From positions 682,001 to 746,000 of the forward strand of contig NZ_CP041661.1 in the NCBI RefSeq assembly GCF_007289895.1: 64,000 nucleotides of DNA. Direction: 5' to 3'. How positions within the stretch are numbered: the stretch's first letter is position 1; each line of letters begins with the position of its first letter. Positions 42,768 through 50,457 of the stretch are shown piece after piece. The notes beneath the pieces are model-generated. The model did not search any database. It saw only the letters and a list, made by a program, of their open reading frames with translations, and had not been told where the DNA came from. This DNA is from Catenovulum sediminis. Lineage in GTDB: Bacteria > Pseudomonadota > Gammaproteobacteria > Enterobacterales > Alteromonadaceae. A program made the position numbers and the translations under genes.

Positions 42768-43931
42768 CTAATTACCTAATAATATCTCTTTAATTAACAC
42801 AGGATCTGTAAAAATCGAGCGATTAGGTACTATATATTGCATACCACCACCGATACGATTGACTAAACCATCAGTAGCAGGTGCCACTGGACTTACAAAC
42901 ACTTCTGCACCTCCACTATTTTTAGGAGTAACTTGGAACACTTTATAAGTAGTTGATTCATTCGCAAGAGGTAAACCAAAATAATCAGCTAAAGTTTGCC
43001 CTGATGCTTTTGCTTTTATTAGCTCGCCAGGCGTAGTGAAGTACGGTGAAGATGCACCGACACCATCAGCAGTAATCTTAATCAAATTATCTCCCCCATT
43101 AATACGTTGAACTACAGGAAGTTTTCCACCAGATGTTAAAACTTCCATTGCTTTTTGATAAGGATGCTCGTGTCCACCTTGAACCAATTGTTGGAATAAT
43201 TTTTTACCGTCGGCAGTTTTTAGATAATCAATTGCTTGGTCTGATGACACGCCATTGGTTACAAAGTTGCTCCACGGATGGCGCTTTGCAACAGCTAAAC
43301 TTTGTGCTTTCTCAATTTTAAAAGCAAGACTAGCGCGTACATTTTGTCTCTGAAGCGTTTCTTTCGTACGGTTGTATACAGCTTGAAGTTCAGGTGAGAC
43401 AGCGTTAATCCCTGCCTTAACGCCATGATAAAACACCCCAGATATACCGCTAATTTGAGCTAATCCCATTGCTTGTGAAAGTTCATTTAAGCCAAAAGCA
43501 TTATCTAACTCGTAGTTTAACTCTCGGCTAAATGAACCAAAATCATCCCTTCCCATGATATCCCTAATTTCAGAGTCATACATACCGCCAGCGACATTGC
43601 CAACGGTGTCCAGCATGCCGCCTTGGTATAGCTCTTTAAGTCCTTTTCTACTTATATCAAACCCGCCATTGCCGAAGCTTTCACCGTTCACAGTAACTCG
43701 TCCAACTCGATTAGAATTACCGTTAGCAGTTGAACCTGTTGAGATGCCTTCTTCTTTATTCGCTGTAACTGCCAACTCATGATATTGATCATCCGAAAGG
43801 TCATCTATGACGCCTTCTTTTTCATATATAGCCAAAGTTTCAGCGGCAGTAGCTCCTTCAGGAACTTCAACTTTTGCAAGTTTTGGAGAGATAGGTTTAG
43901 ATTTCATCCCCTCAACAATACTATTGCCCAA
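42768..43931 (-). CDS. Orphan toxin cassette 5, TNT-like tail suspected
   Basis: Frame begins AFGNALGNSIVEGM after a few codons (IKSIDY) and an upstream stop; no ATG. About 250 residues of linker follow. The last 110 residues (YFTTPGELIKAKASGQTLADYFGLP, YKVFQVTP, VSPVAPATDGLVNRIGGGMQYIVPNRSIF) resemble the tuberculosis necrotizing toxin type of NAD glycohydrolase, whose end also has a GGG-QY pattern. The resemblance is by eye and weak. Followed at once by a soluble immunity candidate. Confidence 0.75.
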   Translation of the reverse strand: MGNSIVEGMKSKPISPKLAKVEVPEGATAAETLAIYEKEGVIDDLSDDQYHELAVTANKEEGISTGSTANGNSNRVGRVTVNGESFGNGGFDISRKGLKELYQGGMLDTVGNVAGGMYDSEIRDIMGRDDFGSFSRELNYELDNAFGLNELSQAMGLAQISGISGVFYHGVKAGINAVSPELQAVYNRTKETLQRQNVRASLAFKIEKAQSLAVAKRHPWSNFVTNGVSSDQAIDYLKTADGKKLFQQLVQGGHEHPYQKAMEVLTSGGKLPVVQRINGGDNLIKITADGVGASSPYFTTPGELIKAKASGQTLADYFGLPLANESTTYKVFQVTPKNSGGAEVFVSPVAPATDGLVNRIGGGMQYIVPNRSIFTDPVLIKEILLGN

Positions 43932-43990
43932 TGCATTGCCAAATGCATAATCTATTGATTTTATTGTTCTTTAAGTATGCCTGTTACAGA

Positions 43991-44659
43991 TTACCTGCCT
44001 TTTTTTCTTGACGCTGGTTTCCTTCTCTTGCGGCGTACATTTGCACTATTTTTGGGTTCTGTTGGGACTTCAATGTTTTTATCGGGATAATAGATAGCAA
44101 CCGGTTTAGGTTTTAATCCGCCTGGAGCCATACCGTTCTGAAGCTCAACCTCATACATGGGTAATGGCTTTTCAGCTCCGCTTATCTTACGTTTGTATAA
44201 CTCATGATATAAACCTGTGTATTTTTCAAGTCGTTGGTCTATCGGAAAGCTACGGCCATCTTTAAAATGGATTCGATATTTAGGAACAGGCATTCCATAG
44301 GGGCTAACGGGTAGAGGTGGTATTTCGACAGAAGCCACCTCACTCCACTCGTAGACTTTTCCGTTGTTAAGTCTAATGTTGGTGTCACACGTACTCAACA
44401 GTACCTGACCACTTTCGAGCCAGTCTTTTGTTCGTAATACAACAAAAACACCAAGTAAACCAAGCGCGCCTAATACAAACTCAAGTTCCAAAACAGGAAA
44501 AGCGGAATACAACGCTAACCCTATCAAAAATAGATAGCGGATATAATCCATCCAAGAGCTAACAAAACATTGCCACCAACTAAACTTATAATGTTTGTAT
44601 AAATTCAATTGAGCATTTTCACTTAGTGCTGACGTGCCGATACGATTATTTGTGAACAT
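43991..44659 (-). CDS. Candidate immunity protein 4, membrane plus PH-like domain
   Basis: Start placed at ATG 44659 overlapping the toxin stop (TGATG), 222 residues. Two hydrophobic helices (about residues 38-78) are followed by a beta-rich domain: VLLSTCDTNIRLNNGKVYEWSEVASVE and YRIHFKDGRSFPIDQRLEKYTGLYHELYKRKISGAEKPL, then a basic tail RRKRRKPASRKKGR. It is clearly related to immunity protein 1 (55803-56387): both have IHF-DG, YTxLYxxLYxRKIxGxEK and YYPxK. Both follow related toxins, which supports the pairing. Confidence 0.7.
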   Translation of the reverse strand: MFTNNRIGTSALSENAQLNLYKHYKFSWWQCFVSSWMDYIRYLFLIGLALYSAFPVLELEFVLGALGLLGVFVVLRTKDWLESGQVLLSTCDTNIRLNNGKVYEWSEVASVEIPPLPVSPYGMPVPKYRIHFKDGRSFPIDQRLEKYTGLYHELYKRKISGAEKPLPMYEVELQNGMAPGGLKPKPVAIYYPDKNIEVPTEPKNSANVRRKRRKPASRKKGR

Positions 44660-46026
44660 CAAAATGACCAATTTGAAAACACATTGTTGCCATAATTTCC
44701 AATGAAACTATCAAAACTTTCATCAGCAAAAGCTCCAAAATTCTTGGGCACCCAATTTGAAGAAGAAAAATATTTATTTAATCCAAAACCTGCAGCCCCG
44801 CCAGCAAACGTAGCTAAAATTAAATGATCATAATTAATTTCTTCTCTTCCCATTGATTGCTCCCATCTTTGGTCTAAAAATTCAGTCGTTAAACTAGTTC
44901 CCATTCCTGCAAGCACGGGGTTTCTAGCTCCACCAAACATAGCACCTCCGATAAAACCCGTTGTAAATGACTTAAACGGATTTGAGCCATCAACTCCGTT
45001 AAAAGCCAAATCTGCTGCTAGGTTTGTTGCACCATTAACACCACCTTGTTGAATAACCGATTGGAATGTTTTATTTGCAGCCAAGTTCCCGAGTTGGGTA
45101 TTGAGTGATCCAGCAGTACCTGTTAATCCGACTCTAGCATTTTGACCTGCTTGTAACGCAACCTTTCTCAATGCAACTTTTGTTATTTCAGTTTGAGCTA
45201 AGCTCAATGGATTGGCCTGCCAAATCGCGCTTCTTGCGTAAGTGCCTGCATGTAAAACCATATCATCGGCAAGATTTACGCTGGCTCTGCCCAATGTCAT
45301 TAACCCATGCCCGACTTGAGGTACCAAATTGACCATTCCACGAAGCGCCAAGTTTCCTAAAGCACCAATGCCCGTCACCAAACTCGGTAGTGTTGCAATT
45401 CCACCAACTAACTGTAACGAAACGGCTTGCAACTCGCGTGTTGTTTTCGTCCCTTCATTTCGTGCAAAGGCCATTCGTGTAGCAGAATCATTCATATCAA
45501 TGATATTGCCTGTAGTAACCCGGTTAGCTTTGCCGACGTTGTAGTTATGAATTCCTCTGGCTATGCCTGCTTGATAGGACGCTTCAATTCTTTGATTGCC
45601 TTGAACACTAGTAAACGCAAATTTATAGGCAAGTCCTGCTGCAGGACTGCCTTTCAAGAAATCAGTCACATGGTTAAGCACACCATCACCGTAGTTGAAA
45701 AAGGCATTGTCTGATCCATTGGATAAATAAAACCCTTTGGTTTCATCAATTCCAACAATACTTCCGTTTAATTTAGGGCCGCTACCTGACGATCCCGAAC
45801 CGCCTGAGTTACTGTTGCCACCTGAACCGCCATTCGAAATTGTGCCACCGTTTTCTTTAGCAACCGCCTTAGCGGCGGCATAGGTTGCCTCTTTTTCTGA
45901 AGCACCCGATTGAATCGCATTTGTGTATGCTTCGTCAGCAGTCTTTTTAGCTTGAGTTTTAGAAGTTGGTTTAGCACTCATCCCCTCAACAATGCTATTC
46001 CCCAATGCATTGCCAAAAGCAATCAA
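44659..46026 (-). CDS. Orphan toxin cassette 4, related to toxin of full Rhs
   Basis: Seam LIAFGNALGNSIVEGM at the start; only a TTG initiates. A Gly/Ser/Asn-rich stretch (SNGGSGGNSNSGGSGSSGSG) precedes a domain that parallels the full Rhs toxin: IIDMNDSATRMAFARNEG, then TLGRASVNLADDM. Long hydrophobic Gly/Ala-rich segments lie in the middle. The final 50 residues, ESFDSFIGNYGNNVFSNWSF, differ from the paralogue. Mechanism unknown; the membrane immunity partner hints at action in the periplasm or membrane. Confidence 0.8.
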   Translation of the reverse strand: MIAFGNALGNSIVEGMSAKPTSKTQAKKTADEAYTNAIQSGASEKEATYAAAKAVAKENGGTISNGGSGGNSNSGGSGSSGSGPKLNGSIVGIDETKGFYLSNGSDNAFFNYGDGVLNHVTDFLKGSPAAGLAYKFAFTSVQGNQRIEASYQAGIARGIHNYNVGKANRVTTGNIIDMNDSATRMAFARNEGTKTTRELQAVSLQLVGGIATLPSLVTGIGALGNLALRGMVNLVPQVGHGLMTLGRASVNLADDMVLHAGTYARSAIWQANPLSLAQTEITKVALRKVALQAGQNARVGLTGTAGSLNTQLGNLAANKTFQSVIQQGGVNGATNLAADLAFNGVDGSNPFKSFTTGFIGGAMFGGARNPVLAGMGTSLTTEFLDQRWEQSMGREEINYDHLILATFAGGAAGFGLNKYFSSSNWVPKNFGAFADESFDSFIGNYGNNVFSNWSF

Positions 46027-46041
46027 ACTTACAAAGCATTA

Positions 46042-46905
46042 TTAGCTCTGATCTAGCACTTGTTTAGCATGCTCTAATTGTTCAGGTAAAACCATATTAG
46101 ATTTCGAATATTCAACCAACTCGGAATAACAATTTCTCGACATTTCTCTATCTTTCATCTGCTCGTAAACACCGCACAAAGCATACATAACACGTCCGGA
46201 TTTGCCGTTATTCTGCATGTAACTTAATGCAAATTTAGTTGCTCTCTCTAAACCTCCATGGTCTGCAATAAATTGTATATAAGACTCTAACATCGCTAAA
46301 TCGTTGCCATTTTTTTCAAAAGCTTCGATGTAGATCGCATTGGCTTCTTCTAGCCGACCTGCATAAGCCAACGCATCAGCATATTGGATGATGTAATACC
46401 GATATTGTGGATGTTCAACATATTTAGATACGTCATAATATCTTTCATATACGGCTATCGACTCTTCAAAAAAACCAAAGTCATACAACAAAATTGCATA
46501 CGATATTAAGTATGAAAAACCATTCAACTCCATAAATGTTCGCAAATTGCGTTGCTTCCCTGAGTTATCGATACTCTTATATACGTCCAACCCCTTTCGC
46601 CCCAATAAAACAGATGCTCTTACAATTTTCTGGGTATTTTCATCTAGCTCTTGCAAGTTTTTATTTGGCTGTATTTGCGCAGTATTAAAAATAGCAACCA
46701 TAAAATATGGTTCAAACCGTTCAGGATATTCTTTAAGTAGTGTTTCAGCCAATCGCTTAGCACTATACACATCACCTCTAGAATAAAACGCGACTGCTGT
46801 TTCTGCTTGTTCAGCAAATTCAAGATTTTTATCTTTATAATCAGAACAACCAGAAGCTAACAGCAACGACAGTAGAAGAGTAACAACCTTCATTAATTTA
46901 TACAT
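46042..46905 (-). CDS. Candidate immunity protein 3, lipoprotein with TPRs
   Basis: 287 residues. Lipoprotein signal MYKLMKVVTLLLSLLLASGC, then helical TPR-like repeats: AEQAETAVAFYSRGDVYSAKRLAETLLKEYPERFEPYF, FEESIAVYERYYDV, YADALAYAGRLEEANAIYIEAF. It follows toxin cassette 3 by two bases. A periplasm-facing lipoprotein immunity suggests a toxin that acts in the periplasm. The role is inferred from position; TPR lipoproteins as immunity proteins are less usual. Confidence 0.65.
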   Translation of the reverse strand: MYKLMKVVTLLLSLLLASGCSDYKDKNLEFAEQAETAVAFYSRGDVYSAKRLAETLLKEYPERFEPYFMVAIFNTAQIQPNKNLQELDENTQKIVRASVLLGRKGLDVYKSIDNSGKQRNLRTFMELNGFSYLISYAILLYDFGFFEESIAVYERYYDVSKYVEHPQYRYYIIQYADALAYAGRLEEANAIYIEAFEKNGNDLAMLESYIQFIADHGGLERATKFALSYMQNNGKSGRVMYALCGVYEQMKDREMSRNCYSELVEYSKSNMVLPEQLEHAKQVLDQS

Positions 46906-46907
46906 TG

Positions 46908-48110
46908 CTATTCAAAAAGTCCTCTCGGGCGTATATAAGGGTTTCCATTGCCGCTTTCAGGAATACCAATTCGATAAGCCGCTTGTAACGGAGATAAATA
47001 AACCGCTTGGTTAACGTGCTCTTTTGGATAATACCCTGGTGCAGGATTTAACGAATACTTAAAGTGACCTGAAACATCAGCATGGTTTACTCCAGTTGAA
47101 TCACGATAGAAGTCAATGGTGGTAACTCGATCATTACCCAGAGCTATTTGTCGACTAACATTCGCATATTTGTGAGCCCCAGTAGACAATGCATCAACAG
47201 CGCTAACTACGCCGCGTTTTAAGCTGCGAGAGCTATCCATGTTAGTTTCGGAATTAATATCCCAACTGTTCGGTAACTGACTTGCTGGTTCCATAAACAA
47301 AGATGAAAAACTTCTTTTGTCTACAAGTGTTGCATAATACGTCAGATCGCCTTTTGAAACTAAGCCTGTATTCAATAATTGTGTCGCTGGAACGTTACTA
47401 TCAGCAGCCCCACCTAGCATTGATAAAACAACATTTTCAAAGTCACTGGTAGAGGTGGTTTCAGCATACCTTGTATTATTCAATTTCTGATACAACTCGC
47501 CTGCAGAAGTAAGGTTTTCTGTTTTGAGCATGCGTGGATCGTTTAATACTGGATCACGCACCCACTCTGTGTTCAACAATATGCTGCCTTCTAGATCAAA
47601 TCCGTTTGACAACATATCTGGTAGCGCAATTTCTGGCTTAAAGGTATTCTGATATACCCACTCATCAACCAAAGGGACGCTAACTTTTTTCGCGCTCAAA
47701 TCTGCATCTAAATTTTGTTTATACGAAACAGTATCACTTCGTCTTTGGCTTTCTTTTTGACTTCTAACAACCTGCGCTACTTCAAAATCAGCATCAAATT
47801 TATCTCGTTGCGCTTGGCCTGTTTTGTTGATGCTGTTTGTTGATTCTTTTTCAGCGCCAGCAGTCGTACTTTTGGCTATATCTGCCATTGGCTCATCAAT
47901 ATTGCCGAGCTTGTCTAAATTAATTAATTTATTAGCTCGGTCATTAATGGCTTTTTGCTCTGCTGCCGTTAAATCTTTTTCAGCACTCATCCCCTCAACA
48001 ATGCTATTCCCCAACGCATTGCCAAAAGCAATCACCCCGCCATGCAGTCCTACGCATAGAGGCATTTTCCCTTTTATTTTCAGGTTGTTGTGAGCGGATA
48101 TCTGGTTCAT
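46908..48110 (-). CDS. Orphan toxin cassette 3
   Basis: 400 residues from ATG 48110, the only orphan with an ATG: MNQISAHNNLKIKGKMPLC precedes the seam AFGNALGNSIVEGM, though this leader looks like read-through of noncoding DNA. Residues after the seam, through KFDADFEV, are identical to cassette 2, and so is the DNA (236 bases). The linker has VRSQKESQRR. The C-terminal part (about 270-400) with TTIDFYRDSTGVNHADVSGHFKYSLNPAPGYY and GNPYIRPRGLFE is unrecognised. Confidence 0.78.
   Translation of the reverse strand: MNQISAHNNLKIKGKMPLCVGLHGGVIAFGNALGNSIVEGMSAEKDLTAAEQKAINDRANKLINLDKLGNIDEPMADIAKSTTAGAEKESTNSINKTGQAQRDKFDADFEVAQVVRSQKESQRRSDTVSYKQNLDADLSAKKVSVPLVDEWVYQNTFKPEIALPDMLSNGFDLEGSILLNTEWVRDPVLNDPRMLKTENLTSAGELYQKLNNTRYAETTSTSDFENVVLSMLGGAADSNVPATQLLNTGLVSKGDLTYYATLVDKRSFSSLFMEPASQLPNSWDINSETNMDSSRSLKRGVVSAVDALSTGAHKYANVSRQIALGNDRVTTIDFYRDSTGVNHADVSGHFKYSLNPAPGYYPKEHVNQAVYLSPLQAAYRIGIPESGNGNPYIRPRGLFE
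47791..48026. repeat. 236-bp perfect repeat, copy 1 (cassette 3)
   Basis: Identical base for base to 55552-55787. Covers the seam and the next 65 or so codons of toxin cassettes 3 and 2. The two copies are direct repeats flanking the recombinase/primase module and immunity gene 2. Confidence 0.97.
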
Positions 48111-48750
48111 TTGTGCAGTATCTTACTTTTTTGCCCTAGATGCACTTTTTTTTCTTAGTGGCGGGTAAATGGCTGGGTTGGCCGTTAGGCCAACATAGCC
48201 ATTTAACCGTCTATTGCCCCTTGGGGTTGGGGTTGGGGGTTATAAAGTGTTGGCGCTTGCGCCAGCTTTGTAGGCTTTAGGCAATTTATACATAATGTAA
48301 ATTATAGGGCGCTAGCGGACTGTACCCAACAATGTGGCTCGGCCACTTTATTGGGTACAGCCTATAATTTTTTACATTATGTTAACCCGAAGGGCTTGAT
48401 TGCCTAAAGCTGGTTAAGCCCTAAGCTTAGGGGTGAACAGGATTAGCAGAAGTTTACTTCTGCCCTGTGAACACCGAAGCCATGGATGGCGTAGGGTGCC
48501 TGGCGTTGCGTAGCAGGACTGTGAAGCTACAGAAGGCGCATTGGAAGGAGCTTGCGACTGGAGATGTGGGGTTTGGTAAATAAAAAAACCGCAGTGAACC
48601 TTTAAGCGTGGGCGCTGGCCTTGCTGCTTTAGTGCTTAAGTTTGCTAGGGCTTTTGTTGCAAGGCCTGTGACTGCGCTTTAAGGTGAGCAAGCTGCCTTT
48701 TTGTTTCTGGGGCTTGCCGATAATGATGATGTTCGAGTGCCGACTCTATT
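48111..48750. other. Noncoding region of large nested hairpins
   Basis: 640 bases with no credible gene, GC-richer than its surroundings. Visible inverted repeats: 48166-48205 (AAATGGCT…AGCCATTT around GTTGGCC/GGCCAAC); 48250-48265 (TGGCGC/GCGCCA); a nested structure at 48274-48410 with arms GCTTTAGGCAAT/ATTGCCTAAAGC, then CATAATGTAAATTATAGG and its complement, then CTGTACCCAA/TTGGGTACAG, then GTGGC/GCCAC; CAGAAG/CTTCTG near 48450; and 48598-48685 with ACCTTTAAGCG/CGCTTTAAGGT and GGCCTTGC/GCAAGGCC. It closes the module that holds primase and recombinase, so an origin or recombination site is plausible. Confidence 0.75.
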
Positions 48751-49077
48751 TTACTCAAACTCTTTTAATATTTGTTTTAAAGCTTCTGCTGTTATATCCG
48801 ATTGTTCCGCTTTTGAGTATATGGTCACCAGTATGCAACGTATGTCTGTTTTAAGGTAATAAATTATTCGGTAACCACCACTTTTACCTCGTTTACTGTC
48901 GCTATTTTGCGCTCTAACTTTATACAAGGTGTAAGGAACACCTGTTATTTGTGAACCTGGTGTTTCACCGTTGACAAGCGCTCGTAAAATTGGACTCACA
49001 TCTGTTTTTATTCGTTTGTATTTACGTGATAAACGTTTTAGCTGGCGTTTAAACCCTTCTGTGTATTCTATATTCAT
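48751..49077 (-). CDS. RelE/ParE-superfamily toxin
   Basis: 108 residues: MNIEYTEGFKRQLKRLSRKYKRIKTDVSPIL and a central KVRAQNSDSKRGKSGGYRIIYYLKTDIRCILVTIYSKAEQSDI, the beta-sheet and basic patch of RelE-type mRNA interferases. It follows the antitoxin gene by six bases on the same strand. Stabilises the module by addiction (inference). Confidence 0.85.
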   Translation of the reverse strand: MNIEYTEGFKRQLKRLSRKYKRIKTDVSPILRALVNGETPGSQITGVPYTLYKVRAQNSDSKRGKSGGYRIIYYLKTDIRCILVTIYSKAEQSDITAEALKQILKEFE

Positions 49078-49083
49078 TTTAAT

Positions 49084-49308
49084 TTAATCAACGTCAATGC
49101 CATCCCACAGGGTTTCTATTGGATGCGTTTTACCAGCCACGACCTCTTTCCAGCCTTCTTTGAAGCTGGCTTCTGCTGATGGCAAATCAGATGAAACCCC
49201 TTCATTAAACGAATGAACAATCCGCAATAGTAACGGACGGTATTCTTCAGGAGTTTGGTCGATTTCAGCGTGTAATTGCTTAGTGTAATCAATCATGGTT
49301 ATGGGCAT
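49084..49308 (-). CDS. Antitoxin of RelE-type pair
   Basis: 74 residues, acidic: MPITMIDYTKQLHAEIDQTPEEYRPLLLRIVHSF, then SFKEGWKEVVAGKTHPIETLWDGIDVD. The C-terminal pattern FKxGWxxxxxGxTxPxxxLWDGI is common in antitoxins paired with this kind of RelE toxin. Antitoxin-first order is canonical. A start at MIDY is possible. Confidence 0.8.
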   Translation of the reverse strand: MPITMIDYTKQLHAEIDQTPEEYRPLLLRIVHSFNEGVSSDLPSAEASFKEGWKEVVAGKTHPIETLWDGIDVD

Positions 49309-49410
49309 ACCTATAGCCTCCGATATTCAAGCCTTTGGTTCAGTGTATGCAATTATACAGTGTTAGTGAAGTTATCTGTCACTTTTGACAGCCTATATTG
49401 TTTCGCCCGA

Positions 49411-50457
49411 TTAAATTTCATCTTCTTCATCCTCTAACATTTGCTGTAATTCGGCCATATCCTCTCCTTCGGCTTCTGAGGCTTTTTTCAGTTTGGCGGG
49501 ATGGCAGCGTGTGTGAACGTCTTTTAAAGCTTTGATGCTCACTTGGGTGTATATCTCTGTGGTGCTCAGCTCTGCATGACCTAGCATGGCTTGGATAAAG
49601 CGAATGTCTGCGCCATTTTCTAACATTAGCGTGGCCATTGTGTGCCTAAATAAATGGCAACTGCCTTGTTTGGGTATACCTGATTTTTCAACATATTGGG
49701 CTATGGTGCGTGACAGCCAGTTTTCATTAAACTTTTCACCGAGCCTAGTTAAAAATAATGTGCCATCGTCACTGGCCAGTGCCAGCTCTGGGCGCACTTC
49801 GTTTAGGTAGCAGCTTATCCAGTGTGCGGCTCGCTCGCCAAGCGGTAACATGCGGTCTTTTTTGCCTTTGCCTTGGCGTACCAGTATGGTTAACCGCTCT
49901 AAATCGATATCAAATACGCTTAGGTTAACCACTTCCATTCGGCGTATGCCGGTTGAATACAGCACTTCCATTACGGCTCTGTCTCGAATACCCAGTGGCT
50001 CGGCGCTGTTGGCTTGGCGCATCACTTTTTCAACTTCTTTTTCACTTAATATGGCTTTGGGTAAACGTTGGCGTATTTTGGGTGGCTCTAGTTCGCTGGC
50101 TGGGTTATACAGCAGGTAGTTGCTTTTGGTTAACCATTTAAACCAGCTTTTAAGTGGGCTTAATTTAGCCCGTTGTGAGTAGATGGACAGTGGTTTGCCG
50201 TCTGCTTTGCGGTATAAATATAAATGCCTTTGGTAGCGCTCTAATATGGGTTTGGTGATTTCTGGCGGTTGGCGCAGGGCTCGGCCATCACACCATTCAA
50301 TAAAATCTCGTATGTAGCGTTCATTATTCCACAGGGTTTGCTCTGTGTAGTGTTTGATGCGTAGTGCATCTAAATAATGGTGCATAAAGGCAAGCAGGCC
50401 ATTGGGGTCGGTTGGGTCGCCAACCTGTTTAATAAAACGTTTTTCTCGTTTAGGCAC
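49411..50457 (-). CDS. Tyrosine recombinase (XerC/D-like integrase)
   Basis: 348 residues. N-terminal SAM-like domain (about 20-115), then the catalytic domain with Arg 172 (STGIRRMEV), Lys in QGKGKKDR (about 197-199), His-x-x-Arg at 267-270 (CHLFRHTMATLMLENGADIRFIQAMLGH), His 293 and Tyr 302 (TTEIYTQ). All required residues are present. Overlaps the primase gene by eight bases, so both are made from one message. It likely integrates or resolves the module; a role on toxin cassettes is speculative. Confidence 0.94.
   Translation of the reverse strand: MPKREKRFIKQVGDPTDPNGLLAFMHHYLDALRIKHYTEQTLWNNERYIRDFIEWCDGRALRQPPEITKPILERYQRHLYLYRKADGKPLSIYSQRAKLSPLKSWFKWLTKSNYLLYNPASELEPPKIRQRLPKAILSEKEVEKVMRQANSAEPLGIRDRAVMEVLYSTGIRRMEVVNLSVFDIDLERLTILVRQGKGKKDRMLPLGERAAHWISCYLNEVRPELALASDDGTLFLTRLGEKFNENWLSRTIAQYVEKSGIPKQGSCHLFRHTMATLMLENGADIRFIQAMLGHAELSTTEIYTQVSIKALKDVHTRCHPAKLKKASEAEGEDMAELQQMLEDEEDEI

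Noticed and set aside
48160-48690. Hairpin cluster as an integron attC array
   Set aside because: The recombinase lacks any visible IntI-specific insertion, and I could not place the short RYYYAAC/GTTRRRY core boxes convincingly; the arms are also longer than typical.
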